From Paraphaeosphaeria minitans (lineage: Eukaryota > Ascomycota > Dothideomycetes > Pleosporales > Didymosphaeriaceae), in NCBI GenBank assembly GCA_015832175.1, contig WJXW01000015.1, positions 744,001 to 808,000 of the forward strand: 64,000 nucleotides of DNA. The letters run 5' to 3'. Both the position numbers and the translations under genes were made by a program. Under the pieces are notes generated by a model. That model saw only the letters and a list, made by a program, of their open reading frames with translations, was not told the DNA's origin and made no database searches. This document shows positions 1-9,681 of this stretch, piece after piece; position 1 is the stretch's first letter, and every line of letters starts with the position of its first letter.

Positions 1-2450
1 GAAACGACCATTTAGCCTTCGTGTCATGTCGTCCGTGCATTCATGTGCATTCCGCGGTCAAGTCACAAGCATAGGCCTCTCAGCTATCTCACCCTGCATT
101 AGCGTCGGGATTTAGATGCTAAGAGTCAGTCCCATCGCAGTCGTCTTGTGTTTTGATCTTGGGACCCCTTCACCGGCTTCTTTCGCGATGGCAAATAGGG
201 AAATTAGAGTGTTATCAAATGGAGGTATCCATTTTTGTCACGTGATGGTGTTGCCAAGAAGGCGCTGACACAACCCTTACGCGCTAGTCACAACCGCGTC
301 TCGCCCTTCATTACAACCAGGCTCCTCATAGTCACTCCTACCCACCTCGCCATGATGACTCCAACAAGCGCAGTGACGGCGAGGACTATATATACTGTCT
401 TTGCACGGCCTTTCCACGCGACAAGACACTCCTGCATTGCTGTAGAGCGCTTCCGTCATACCGCAGCTGCAAGAGCCATTCACGTTGCGTCGGCCGAGCT
501 CACTAATGTTGGCCCGGACGGCACGCTCGTGACGGAAGAAGTCTCCATTCGAGTAGGAGACCCTGGGGAAGCGTACGTGTTGATTCCAACTGAAGTTGGC
601 AATGCCCTGCGGGCTGGTAGTCGACTTTCGAATAGCTCCTCGGCCTTTCTCGAACGCCTAGATAGGTTCAAGATGAGTTTTTTTCATGATACGCAACACT
701 TTGCCTCCGGTAAATTATTTGCCATACTATAAATGAATGCTGCTAACGTCACAATCTTCAGAGTCATCGCCCAGTTGCCCACGCCTTGTCATTTCTCAAC
801 AGCTCCCTCGTCAATCCAACGCGAATATAAGCCCAGCAACGCTGTATCTCTACGGCGTCATGCATACGATTGCTCTAGACGGAACCCCAGATGGTATTTT
901 GCCTAGGACTTGAACTCGGTTCGAGAATGCTGACCAAAGGCAGCGGAGTTTGCGGAGCTTGCTAGTACCATCACACCAGAAATAGGAGAGGCGCTAGATA
1001 AATTGAAAGATATGTAAAAGTTCGACGAGCTCTAAAGGGCAAGTATAACTGGATTTTTAGAATTAATCTATCAATGCCTGCCCATTCTTCACAGTAATTA
1101 CTGATTAATCACCTTCCTTTCACTCTTTTTTAGATATTGAAGGCTGAAGATGTGGCAACAGCAAGCACAGCGAGGGCAGCTTAGGATGACATTGTGATCT
1201 ACCGCCCCAAAGCAAGTGTCCATTTCTGACATGTAAATGCAAAGGCCTCATAGGTAGTGCGCTACTAGGGCTCTTGTCTATTCTTGACTGTCTACATGCA
1301 CGTCCTTTATATAATTGAAAGAATTTCCGCACTGTACTTTCTAGTATCCCTCATCTACATGTTCATCTCATATATGTCTTATCGAGCAAACTACTCAAAG
1401 CAACTTTAATATGTACCTTTATCCTGTCGGCGATCCCCAAACCCAAAATTCGGCTTAAGCCCTCGTTCATACATCATAGAGTGCGCTCTCAGCTACATAA
1501 GGAATTGCAACCTGAACAACAAACCCGCATACCATAAAGGCGTACTTTTTCCTTCCGTTCCTATAGGCTAGAACGCCGAAAGTCAACCCCGTCACCGCTT
1601 TCGATTGCTGTCTCCCCGATATTCTGTGATCATCTGGCGAATGCAACACCAAAGCCTCGAATAGCCTTGTGCATGTCTGTGCTGGTTGCACGCGTGATCT
1701 TCGCTAACCTTACGTTACTAAGCGCATTCACTGCTCGGCGCTCTTGCTTCGGTCGCGCTTGATCGAGAGCGTGACCTCTGCTCATTCCGCATTCCCTCGA
1801 CAAGTTCTCACACCACAGTGCTGAGGGCATCTCCAGCAAGAAAGCTACGTTGCCGGAATGTGCAATTGCACGGTTGGCTGCTGCCTGTCCGACAGCACCG
1901 CATCCTCCCGCTGAAAGCCTGCTTCTTACTGGCATGTTTGCATTGGGCCAGTTCGCATCCTCCAGTACTCCGTTCCCTTCTGCATTCATACGCATCGACG
2001 CACTGTGCTGCCATCGAAAGAGAGTGTAGCGCTCCTGTTAAACGAAGTGTAATTCCATTGACTCTAGTCCATGTGTGGATGGCGAGAGATAGGGGCCATG
2101 CAGATAAGTGAGAGCGCTTAAATGGAGATGGATTGGAGGATGTTTGGAGCGCCTATTCAACGATTGGCGTGGTGATCAACGCATGACGCGACCCACTTTC
2201 AGAGTTGGGACTGGTTGTGCGGATTTGTGGTCGATTCGGAGCGCGCGCTTTCGTTGGCTCGCTTGAAGATTAGCACCCTGGTTGCTGCTCACGTGTTGCC
2301 GTGACTGATCTAACGGAGAATGTCCAGGGAGTTACGCTAAGCTCTTCCTTCTCTCCTGTCGTCCTCTAAACCTGCACCTTAACTTTATTTATGACTCACT
2401 TGCCGCCGAGGGCGGCGCACGCAATGAGCTACACCTGAAGATAATAGCGC
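1..2450. other. No recognisable gene (left edge)
   Basis: Short open frames occur on both strands, the longest plus-strand one at 235-732, but none shows a family motif, a convincing start context or splice signals that extend it. Base composition is mixed and no terminal repeats were seen. I read this as intergenic or decayed sequence. Confidence 0.45.
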
Positions 2451-2456
2451 CAACGT

Positions 2457-3340
2457 GTGATGGCGCCTGTCACGACAAAAGCGCGCCGCTCTGCACCTGC
2501 TGAGGCACCTTCATACGTACCCCAGATCAACAGTTCGCATATCGAAAAGAACTGTATGCTCGAGTCAAGCCTCTCTACCCCACGCAAGCGTCGCAAGCGC
2601 GCTCGTTCGGAGCAGCACTCGGACCAACAAAACGAAGCATCACTCTCGACCAAGAGAAGGAAAGCCAGCCATTTTAGGGAACCTCCACCGGCGTTCTGGG
2701 ACAATTTGTCTAAGATCTGGTTCATGATACATTCTCGGCGTAAATTATCGAGATCGGAACGTCTGTTGAGCCGGTTCATCTTGCCGAGATTGTTTCGGTC
2801 AACCCGCATGGAAGCGTGCTGTGGGCATTTGCTCCCCCAGTCTCTTCCTACCGCACAGTATGCCAGCTTCTTAGCAGAAAGTACGTACCTTGAGGCATTA
2901 CGGCACCCAGCCCTCGACATGCCCCGGCCGGAGTATGGGAGGCGATGCGTCCTTCAGAGTCGCGATCGTCTTGTGTGACGGGCTATGACGCGCCTGTATC
3001 AGCCCGGCTTCACCGGCCATTGCCGACGTGACTACCCAGCGGGCTGAAGGTATTGTTTTGGTCCAAGTCAAGGGGATGGATCAGGCTGGGGTCGCGGCGT
3101 GCGGTCGCTCGACTAGCTGGAGTACGATATCAACGGCATGGGCCTCGTTTTACGATTCCCGTTGCAGGGCCTGGGCACGCTTTCTGGCTTTTGTTCGAGA
3201 GCCCCATGTTCATTCTCCTGTCTCCAAGTTCACGGTCTATTTTAAACGTTCTGGTGCCCGACTTTGTGGCCGTTGTCAAAAACGAGCCTCCATGCGCCAG
3301 CAGTAACCGCCGCCAACATCGTAGCCCCAGTATCTAACAA
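2457..3340. pseudogene. Chimeric relic: DUF7924 N-terminus (+) joined to PD-(D/E)XK-like fragment (-)
   Basis: The plus strand at about 2557-2770 encodes a Lys/Arg-rich stretch, then PPPAFWDNLSKIW and a basic RRKLSRSE segment. This matches the N-terminus of the intact DUF7924 gene just downstream (SAFWDNLTKLW, then LRELDRRN). The match then stops. From about 2885 to 3085 the DNA instead resembles 33430-33730, a coding part of the PD-(D/E)XK-like gene on the minus strand: both hold forms of 'ggcacccagcc', 'ggcattgcgtcctt' and 'gctgaaggtattg' in the same order, with a gap. It looks like an old fusion of two gene fragments. An open frame of 173 codons still crosses the junction, but I see no sign that it is a working gene. 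Confidence 0.6.
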
Positions 3341-3631
3341 TAGAACATTCAAGCATGTGACCGATGGGTGCGCAAGCGCCAAACGCGGGGTAACCCCATA
3401 GACCCGTACGAGCGATGAAACGAGCCAATGCGGGTGGCGATTGGTTCTCGTCGCAGGTTCCATGTGACTCATCTACCGCCAAGAACAAGATGCACGGTCC
3501 GTCCAGTGTCAGCCGAATCGACGCGACTCTAACCTCTCAGCTACGCACTACATAGACCCCGCCTTCTGCCCGCCTTCAATTCACCTTCTCATGTCGCCGG
3601 ATTCGACGTCCATACGCCCGATAATTACCAT

Positions 3632-5300
3632 ATGCTCGAATTGCCACTCCCAAGTCCACGCAAACGTCAATGCCCAGAGCCGCCTGAACAGACTGGAACG
3701 TCGCAACCTCCTTTCAAGAAGCAGAGGCTCAACCATCCTAGTGGATCTCAACCACCATCGGCGTTTTGGGACAATCTGACGAAACTCTGGTTGACGAAGC
3801 GAGCGTTGAGGGAGCTAGACCGAAGAAACAGTCAAGCTGCTCCAAGCCTATCTCATTCGCCGCATCGACGCGCCCGCCGGCCGGTCACTCGAAGGTTCAT
3901 CGCTGAGCAGAAGACGAACTATCAACTTGCCCACTGTACAGACTATCTTTCCCGCTGCACGCCGAGGATATTGAAGAACATAAGGGTACTCGCCAGACAC
4001 GGTGGTCCGGATCTGTCAGATCTCCGGAACGTATGTATCGCAAAACACTTGCCGGCTTCATCGAAGCTGACGCTCCTAGTACCCCGAACCTACACGTCGT
4101 TTCGATCACACAATGAGCTCTAGCCAGTCGGCTCAGAGCCGACAGCGGGGTTCCGCAACTACCTCGAGCACCAGACCCACCACGAATACGACAAGAACAA
4201 AGAGCACCGGGGTCTATGACCGTGCCTTTCACCAACATCTTGTTGATAACGGTGTATATCCTGATGCATACGAGTCCCCGGATGGGAGTGTATCTGCTGA
4301 CCCAAACAACTTGGAGGACCTTACACGGATGCTGGCCCAGCCTCGACCGTCGCTTTCGCCGTCTCGTTTTGCCGACCGAGAGTTTAGAGAACTCAGACGC
4401 GCAGATGCGCATGCTGTCAAAGAAAGACAAGTGTCTGAGTCGGTGATTCCCATCATCGAAGGCAAGATGATAGATGCGAGATGCCGCTCAGGAGGAATCC
4501 CTTTTACCAATCTCGAGCCTTTGACGGATGGCACGCTCAAGCCGGGCAATCCAGATGTCTACTACGGGGCGCGGCCCGAACAGCTCAGTCGAAAGGTCCG
4601 CGGCGAACTTAGCGACCTGATCATCCCTTCGACGCAGCACGACCTCCCCACGGTGCCAAATTTCTTTCTAGCAACCAAGGGGCCAGATGGATCTGCTGCC
4701 GTGGCCAAGCGCCAGGCCTGTTACGACGGCGCGTTAGGAGCGAGAGGTATGCACAGACTGTTATCATACGGACAGGGCGAATCAGTCTACAACAATGCAT
4801 CTACCATCACATCGATTTATCATGATGGTACTCTCAAGATGTACACCAGCCATGTTGCCCTGTCACCCAGTCCTGGAGCCCGTCCAGAGTACCACATGAC
4901 TCAAGTCAACACTTGGGGATTGACTGGCAACATCGAGGCCTGTCGAGACGGACTCCGCGCATACAGGAACGGACGAGACTGGTGCAAGGAACAGAGGGAC
5001 GAGGCAATCAGGCAGGCGAATGAGAGAGCAAACCCTGTCGAAGCTGAAGCACCAACTGGCGATGCAGCCGCCAGCCCAGCTTTAAGCTTTGTAACTGCAG
5101 TGTCGGAGACAGAGGCTTACACCATGAGTCAGGAGTCTCGGACGTCCTTAGATGAAGACTCGGACGGCTTGGAGGAATCTGATAGCTCAGAGGACCTTAC
5201 GGTTCACATATTCCCCGCCAAACGTCCCAACAAGCATTCGAAGCAGGCGCAGACTCGGAAACGACGCAACGTTAATCCGACAGCTGAACAAGCGAGATAG
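3632..5300 (+). CDS. DUF7924-family protein, two exons
   Basis: Exons 3632-4030 and 4080-5300 are separated by a 49-nt intron (GTATGT...CCTAG) and give 539 aa. The splice is phase 0 and restores the run DLSDLRNYPEP, which I remember as conserved in this family. Residues 1-60 are basic and disordered; SAFWDNLTKLW lies near 45 and ARHGGPDLSDLR near 125. The conserved core (about 270-360) has PDVYYGARPEQL, an invariant-looking KGPDGSAAVAKRQ and CYDGALGARGMHRL. The last 100 residues are acidic then basic and look disordered. DUF7924 is common in ascomycete genomes with no assigned function; its core has been compared with PD-(D/E)XK nucleases, which is inference here. The residue before the KGP motif is Thr, where I remember an E-x-K arrangement in relatives, so activity is doubtful. 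ATG 3632 is the first in-frame Met and fits the family N-terminus. Confidence 0.82.
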
Positions 5301-5767
5301 TGGACGGCAAACGTTGAGCGTTAAAGAAAGAGGAAAAGACATACTGCTATGCAGTGCAACTGCACCGTTGCGCCTGCCCTTCTCTCGCACGACCTTCAAC
5401 GCGGCCTGGAGCTTCCGACCTACATCAGCAATGGATCCGTTTGTAGAAGAGTCAGCATCCACGTCCCCATGCCCATCCTCCACGGTCAAGCGCAGGCCAA
5501 CGAAACGCTCCCCTCGCAACCGAATAGCACGAAAACTCCGCTATCTTCTATCAGCGTGTGTGCTCCTCATGTGACTTTCCACGTCACTCGCACTGCGACC
5601 GTGACGAATGTCTACAATACGTTGCCCTGATTCCTTCACCGTTGACGATTCGATCGTTCGCCCCGTCCCGCATCCCTGCTCCAGCAGAAGTAATCCAAGG
5701 TCGTCTTCGTCGTCCATAATACGTCGGTCTACATCCTTCGGCGAGACACGATAGCACTGCGCCGACA
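5301..5767. other. No recognisable gene
   Basis: Downstream region of the DUF7924 gene. A short frame from 5432 is rich in Ser, Pro and basic residues but matches no family I know. No repeats or RNA signals were seen. Confidence 0.4.
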
Positions 5768-6022
5768 TGTCGCTCCTTGATCTACCCAACGAATTGCTTT
5801 GCACCATCCTCGATAACCTCGATGCCGCCCGAGATGTATGCTTTGAGGCAAACGAGCCAGAAATTGCGTGACATAGCGACACTGCATCTCTGCCAGAATG
5901 CGAGCTACTATATCTTCGCGTGGGTCATTGCAACACATCGATCAAGGATACTCGAGATGCTATTGAAGGAACGATCCGGTTTACAAAGAAAAAGGTCGTT
6001 GTGCTATTGGCGACTCTTTTAG
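5768..6022 (+). pseudogene. F-box gene fragment, frameshifted
   Basis: From ATG 5768 the frame reads MSLLDLPNELLCTILDNL, the start of a fungal F-box domain (the LPNEL..I...L core that binds Skp1 in SCF ubiquitin ligases). The frame is lost near 5835. The rest of the box continues in another frame as ALRQTSQKLRDIATLHL and then a stretch like the first ankyrin-type helix pair (ILEMLLKERSG). A one- or two-base indel near 5833-5840 explains this. Nothing ankyrin-like continues after 6022, so the copy is also truncated. It resembles the architecture of the F-box/ankyrin gene at 59.9 kb. Confidence 0.72.
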
Positions 6023-7600
6023 GCAGCACCTGTTCGGCATGCACGATGATAAGGGGTTGATTCGTGAGTCGAAGCGCCACCATATGCGGAAGTACGTCTG
6101 CAGTCACAGGTCCGAATGTTGCTTACCGTGACCCCAACAAATCGAAAGAGCCACGGAAACGACGTAATCGCGGAAGGACCAAAAATAGGCACAAGAGCCT
6201 CAAGAGCTCGAAAGAGCTTTCATATTTGGTCCAGTACTTTTTCCAGGCAATGCGGTCTTAGAACAACCAGCCTGGTAACCTAGAACGATGAAGAGCACTC
6301 ATGCCTCGCGCTGAAACATAGTAGGATCAGCTGATGACCGTAGAGCAGTGGAAATATCGAGAACAGCATGAAGCTAAGGTTGGGTGGCAGAAAAAGAGTC
6401 CAGCAGCGTGTGAGCTCTTGGTGTTCGGTGATCAGGTCCTATTGCCGAGGTTGATTCGGCCAACCCTTCTCATCAGCGGGTCATGGGTATTCGCTCATAG
6501 GGTTCTGTATTCACCACGCACGTATGCACCACAAGCTATCTTTACTCAATTCATTCCCACCGCTGCTTCTAACCGAAGCTTAGCCTTCCAGCATATGCAC
6601 CTTCCCAATGTCTTGTCTTCCTATACCTTGTAGCGATGCAACGATCCGTGGCTGTCTAGGGACACTTAAGTAACGTTAACACCTAGAGCATCGGCCATTC
6701 ACTAGTATCGATTGCCTAAGCGCGTGGTCGCTCGTTGTTTGAAGCACATGGCGGGTCCCTGAGTAATTGGAGTAATTACCAAGAAGAACACCTGATTGAA
6801 CGCCAAGCTAGTGGCACTAATTATCGGGGGTGTTAACGTGCCGAGGTTGTTCCGGTCTTGGCAGCGTTCGAGGGCATTCGCTCTCCGAATTGTTTGCCAT
6901 CCAATTAAACACACACGAACGCCACGAATGCCAATTATTCTTATTACACGCAGCCTGCGATGCGGAAATAGCTAAATTTTGCTCGTCATGCGACTGTGAC
7001 AATGTCCACGGTACATCGCGTTCGTCGCGAGGACACTTCACCGTCATCGAGTCGATGCTCGAGTGCGAGGTGTCGGAGCCTATGCGCTCGGCGGGATGAA
7101 CAGCGCCCACAGAGATGACTCCATTATGGGAAGCCTCGCGATCGCCGTTAGACGTAAAGCTGCCCACCAGGCTCATCTCGCGACCCCTTCTTGTTCACTC
7201 AGGCTGCAGATCGCTCGTCCCGTCGCGCGTTCCCTTCAGCAGATGCAATGGAAGGTTCCCTCATAATACGTCGACCTGAACCGCTCAGCGAGCACATCCT
7301 GCTACACGCCTGCCTCGATCGCGACACGTGTCCAGTAACTTGCTATCGACAGACCCAATCGCTTCAACGATGTCTCCCCACTGCGGAGCCCCGACGGACC
7401 CCCCCCCCCCCCCCCCCCCGACGCCAAAATAGATACATTGGAGTGGTACATACGCTCAGCAAGCGGGCGAATTTATGGAAAGGTGAATGAAACATGGACA
7501 TAAAACAGGGCCTGGAATCGGGAACTGGAAGCTTGCTGACTCCCAGAATAGAGTCTTACTAGGGTCCAGAACAGGAACCCGCAACCTCGCCCAGGGCCTT
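6023..7600. other. Gene-poor stretch with degenerate repeat copies and a poly-C tract
   Basis: No gene family was recognised. Two copies of a degenerate ~55-bp sequence lie at about 6440-6495 and 6838-6885 (see the repeat entry), and a run of 21 C residues lies at 7399-7419. Short open frames here have no recognisable motif. Confidence 0.4.
7399..7419 (+). repeat. Poly-C homopolymer, 21 nt
   Basis: An uninterrupted run of 21 cytosines, unique in the window. It is a mononucleotide microsatellite whose length should be unstable in replication and hard to read in sequencing. Confidence 0.9.
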
Positions 7601-7610
7601 GTTATGGACA

Positions 7611-7894
7611 CTGTTTCCCCATGTGTATATTATTCTCGATGCCCTTGATGAGTGTTCTGTGCGGGCAGATTATCTGCATGGTAGCTTCAGAACTCGCACA
7701 CCCTCTTGGCCAGCCGCAGAGAACGGTACATTGAGAGTTCGTTAAAGACATCTATACAGCAGCAGGACTTCGTCGATCTACAAAGCGAGCTGGTGGACAG
7801 TGACATACGGAAATCCATACAGCAACGACTTATCGACGACGTACGATTGAGCAGGTGGAGAGCAGACCTTAGGGCAATTCTTGATCAGGGGTAA
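7611..7894 (+). pseudogene. NACHT-domain receptor fragment
   Basis: At 7611-7690 one frame reads LFPHVYIILDALDEC, a NACHT Walker B segment (hhhhDALDEC) of fungal STAND/NLR proteins. The next conserved part continues in another frame from about 7703 to 7894: SRRERYIESS, then QQQDFVDLQSELVD and DIRKSIQQRL, the usual continuation after sensor 1 in NACHT/ankyrin proteins. At least one frameshift separates the two. The P-loop and the C-terminal repeats are absent. This is a relic of an innate-immunity-type receptor of a different class from the NB-ARC gene at 9.7 kb. Confidence 0.75.
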
Positions 7895-8614
7895 AGGCCT
7901 CCTCGTCTGCCTTCACTGCAGCCCCCGCTCGAGCTCTCGGACACCAGCATCAACGCATGTAGCCAGGAGTTGCGCCTTGGTATCTGCGATCTTGCTTCTT
8001 GTCGCTTGAATCGTGGGGCTTCGGCTGCGCTTCTGTTCGACGTCCTGCATGGCCAGCGGCGCCTGATGAGCTTCAAGCCCTGCTTCATGTAATGTATGCT
8101 GGGTGAAAGAGGAGGCAGCGAAAGCGCCCATGGTGAGAGACCAGGGGGCGGCGAAAGCGCTCGCGGTAAGAGAGATGGGAGGTTCCAATGGCAGTCGAGG
8201 TAAGAGGGGGAGCCCTAAACAAACGATGCGCAGTATAGCGAGGGTGTCTTTGGCAGCAGCCTGCCACCTCTTTACTCCTCGCACCCCTCTTCGCACCTCT
8301 CTACTCCTCGCACACTCTCCGCTCCACCGCTCCCGACTCGCCGACTGCCGTTAGCGAGATTTCGGCCGAAGAACTCACGCGAATGCATGTAAGTGTATGG
8401 CAGAACCTTTCTGCCAACATTTTGCTGCCTCTGTGCAGAATAGTAGGTATAGTTCGTGTTGAAGATGTGTATACATTCACACAGGACCTAGGCAGAACTC
8501 CAACACTTCGAGCGTCTCGTTCGTCCCAAGCCGTCGCAGATCAGCACCGTGGTCTTGCATTAGCCAGAAACCCTATACCACCCTAGTACCATCCTGTGCC
8601 ACCCTTCACCAGCT
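7895..8614. other. No recognisable gene
   Basis: Intergenic sequence between the NACHT relic and the 3' end of the HeLo gene. A run at 8120-8230 has several imperfect repeats of 'ggcg(g)cgaaagcgc(t/c)c', and open frames on both strands cross it. No family was recognised. Confidence 0.35.
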
Positions 8615-9409
8615 TTAGCTGCCTTTCCCAAAGCTGAACCCTGACATTGTACCAGAGTTGTGGCCCACCTGAACACCAGTATTACCACTGCCTGAAAACA
8701 CGATGTGGTGCGACTGTCCAACACTCTCCGCAGCCTTCGTGATAGCCTGTTCTAACAATTTGTCCTGGGAGGCGGCAATTTCTCTCAACGCAGAGATGCT
8801 TTCGCCTTCTCCAATGGCGGATACTTCGATGTCGCAGAGGTCCCGCTGGGACTGCTGAGTGGCGGGGAAAAGGCCGTCTAAGTCGTTGACCAACTCGGTG
8901 ATGTCCTCAATCAGTCGTCTGAACTGTTTCTCTTGATACAATGCCCACTTGGCCTTCTGCCGTAAGCCAGCCCGGTTCTGGCGCTCGATGGCTAGCTGGC
9001 GCAGTTTCTCATGGAGCTTCGCCATTGCCGGATCCAGATCTGTCTGCGGATCGTATACCACAAGGCTGACGCCCTGAGGCTCTTTTCGGCTCCTATATTT
9101 GTTCGACACGCCTTCAGCTTCCGCGAACAGTTCTTCGATCTGGCCCAGCAAAGCTGCAGCGTGCTTGACGTTTGCCACCGACCCAAAATGCCCCTGAAGA
9201 GATACCGTATCTCGAACATCATCATCCAGACCTAGAGACTTGCCCCACCGCGACAAGCGGAGTCTTGCGTTGTCTAGTTTGAGCTGACTGGTTTGGAAGC
9301 TCTTTCCGAATGAACGGCCGAGCTGGACGAATTCGAAGCACTCGACTGTGTTGTTGAAGAGGCCAGCGAGGGCGACAACGCCGGCCACAAGACCGGCGGC
9401 CTCTGCCAT
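8615..9409 (-). CDS. HeLo-domain (HET-S-like) protein with C-terminal amyloid-type motif
   Basis: A single-exon gene of 264 aa. Residues 1-60 closely follow the HeLo pattern of Podospora HET-S: AGLVAGVVALAGLFNN, ECFEFVQLGRSFG, then a segment of the QLKLDNARLRLSRWG type. The predicted fold is the helical HeLo bundle (about 1-220), which in HET-S and relatives inserts into membranes and causes programmed cell death when templated. The C-terminal ~27 residues are Gly/Asn/Ser-rich with the spaced pattern FxGxGNxGxQxGxNxG, not the two-repeat HRAM of HET-s; it resembles the sigma-class motif of fungal amyloid signalling. The NLR gene on the other strand carries the same motif at its N-terminus. ATG 9409 is chosen because HeLo proteins start just before the hydrophobic helix; an upstream in-frame ATG at 9475 adds 22 residues without similarity. 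Expected role: membrane-acting executioner in incompatibility or immunity. Confidence 0.88.
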   Translation of the reverse strand: MAEAAGLVAGVVALAGLFNNTVECFEFVQLGRSFGKSFQTSQLKLDNARLRLSRWGKSLGLDDDVRDTVSLQGHFGSVANVKHAAALLGQIEELFAEAEGVSNKYRSRKEPQGVSLVVYDPQTDLDPAMAKLHEKLRQLAIERQNRAGLRQKAKWALYQEKQFRRLIEDITELVNDLDGLFPATQQSQRDLCDIEVSAIGEGESISALREIAASQDKLLEQAITKAAESVGQSHHIVFSGSGNTGVQVGHNSGTMSGFSFGKGS

Positions 9410-9681
9410 GTTGGTCCGCTGAAGTGAAGACGGAACAAGGGCAGAGATACGGATGCACTTCTGCTTGACGCTCACTTGTGACCTGAGGTACTAAGGCAGC
9501 AGTAGCGGTGGGGACGAGTGGACGTAACTCTTGCACAGGCGCGCGATCGCAGGGTGCTCATTAAAGAACGTGCCAGCGGCTCAGCCGAGGCTGGCGCCTC
9601 AGCCTCATGCGTGAGAGTAGCTGTGCCGCTTCGCAAAGCCTGCAACAACGCGCAAACTCAATCGCTGTCACGTACAGCATA
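9410..9681. promoter_or_regulatory. Shared bidirectional promoter of the HeLo/NLR pair
   Basis: 272 bp separate the two divergent start codons and must hold both promoters. No specific binding site was recognised. The arrangement would allow co-regulation of receptor and effector. Confidence 0.55.

Larger units (their letters stand above)
2788..6890 (+). repeat. Three dispersed copies of a degenerate ~55-bp sequence
   Basis: Copies start near 2788, 6441 and 6838. Each begins with tgccgagrttgwttcggyc, followed 15-30 bases later by ggg(c/t)att(t/c)gctc. Spacing and flanks differ between copies, and a weaker match to the first half occurs near 62967 (cgaccgagattgttccgag). They are probably decayed fragments of one repeat family; the parent element is not visible here. 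Confidence 0.45.

Noticed and set aside
235..732. 165-codon frame near the left edge
   Set aside because: Begins at a non-ATG codon, shows no family motif or biased composition, and has an equally open antisense.
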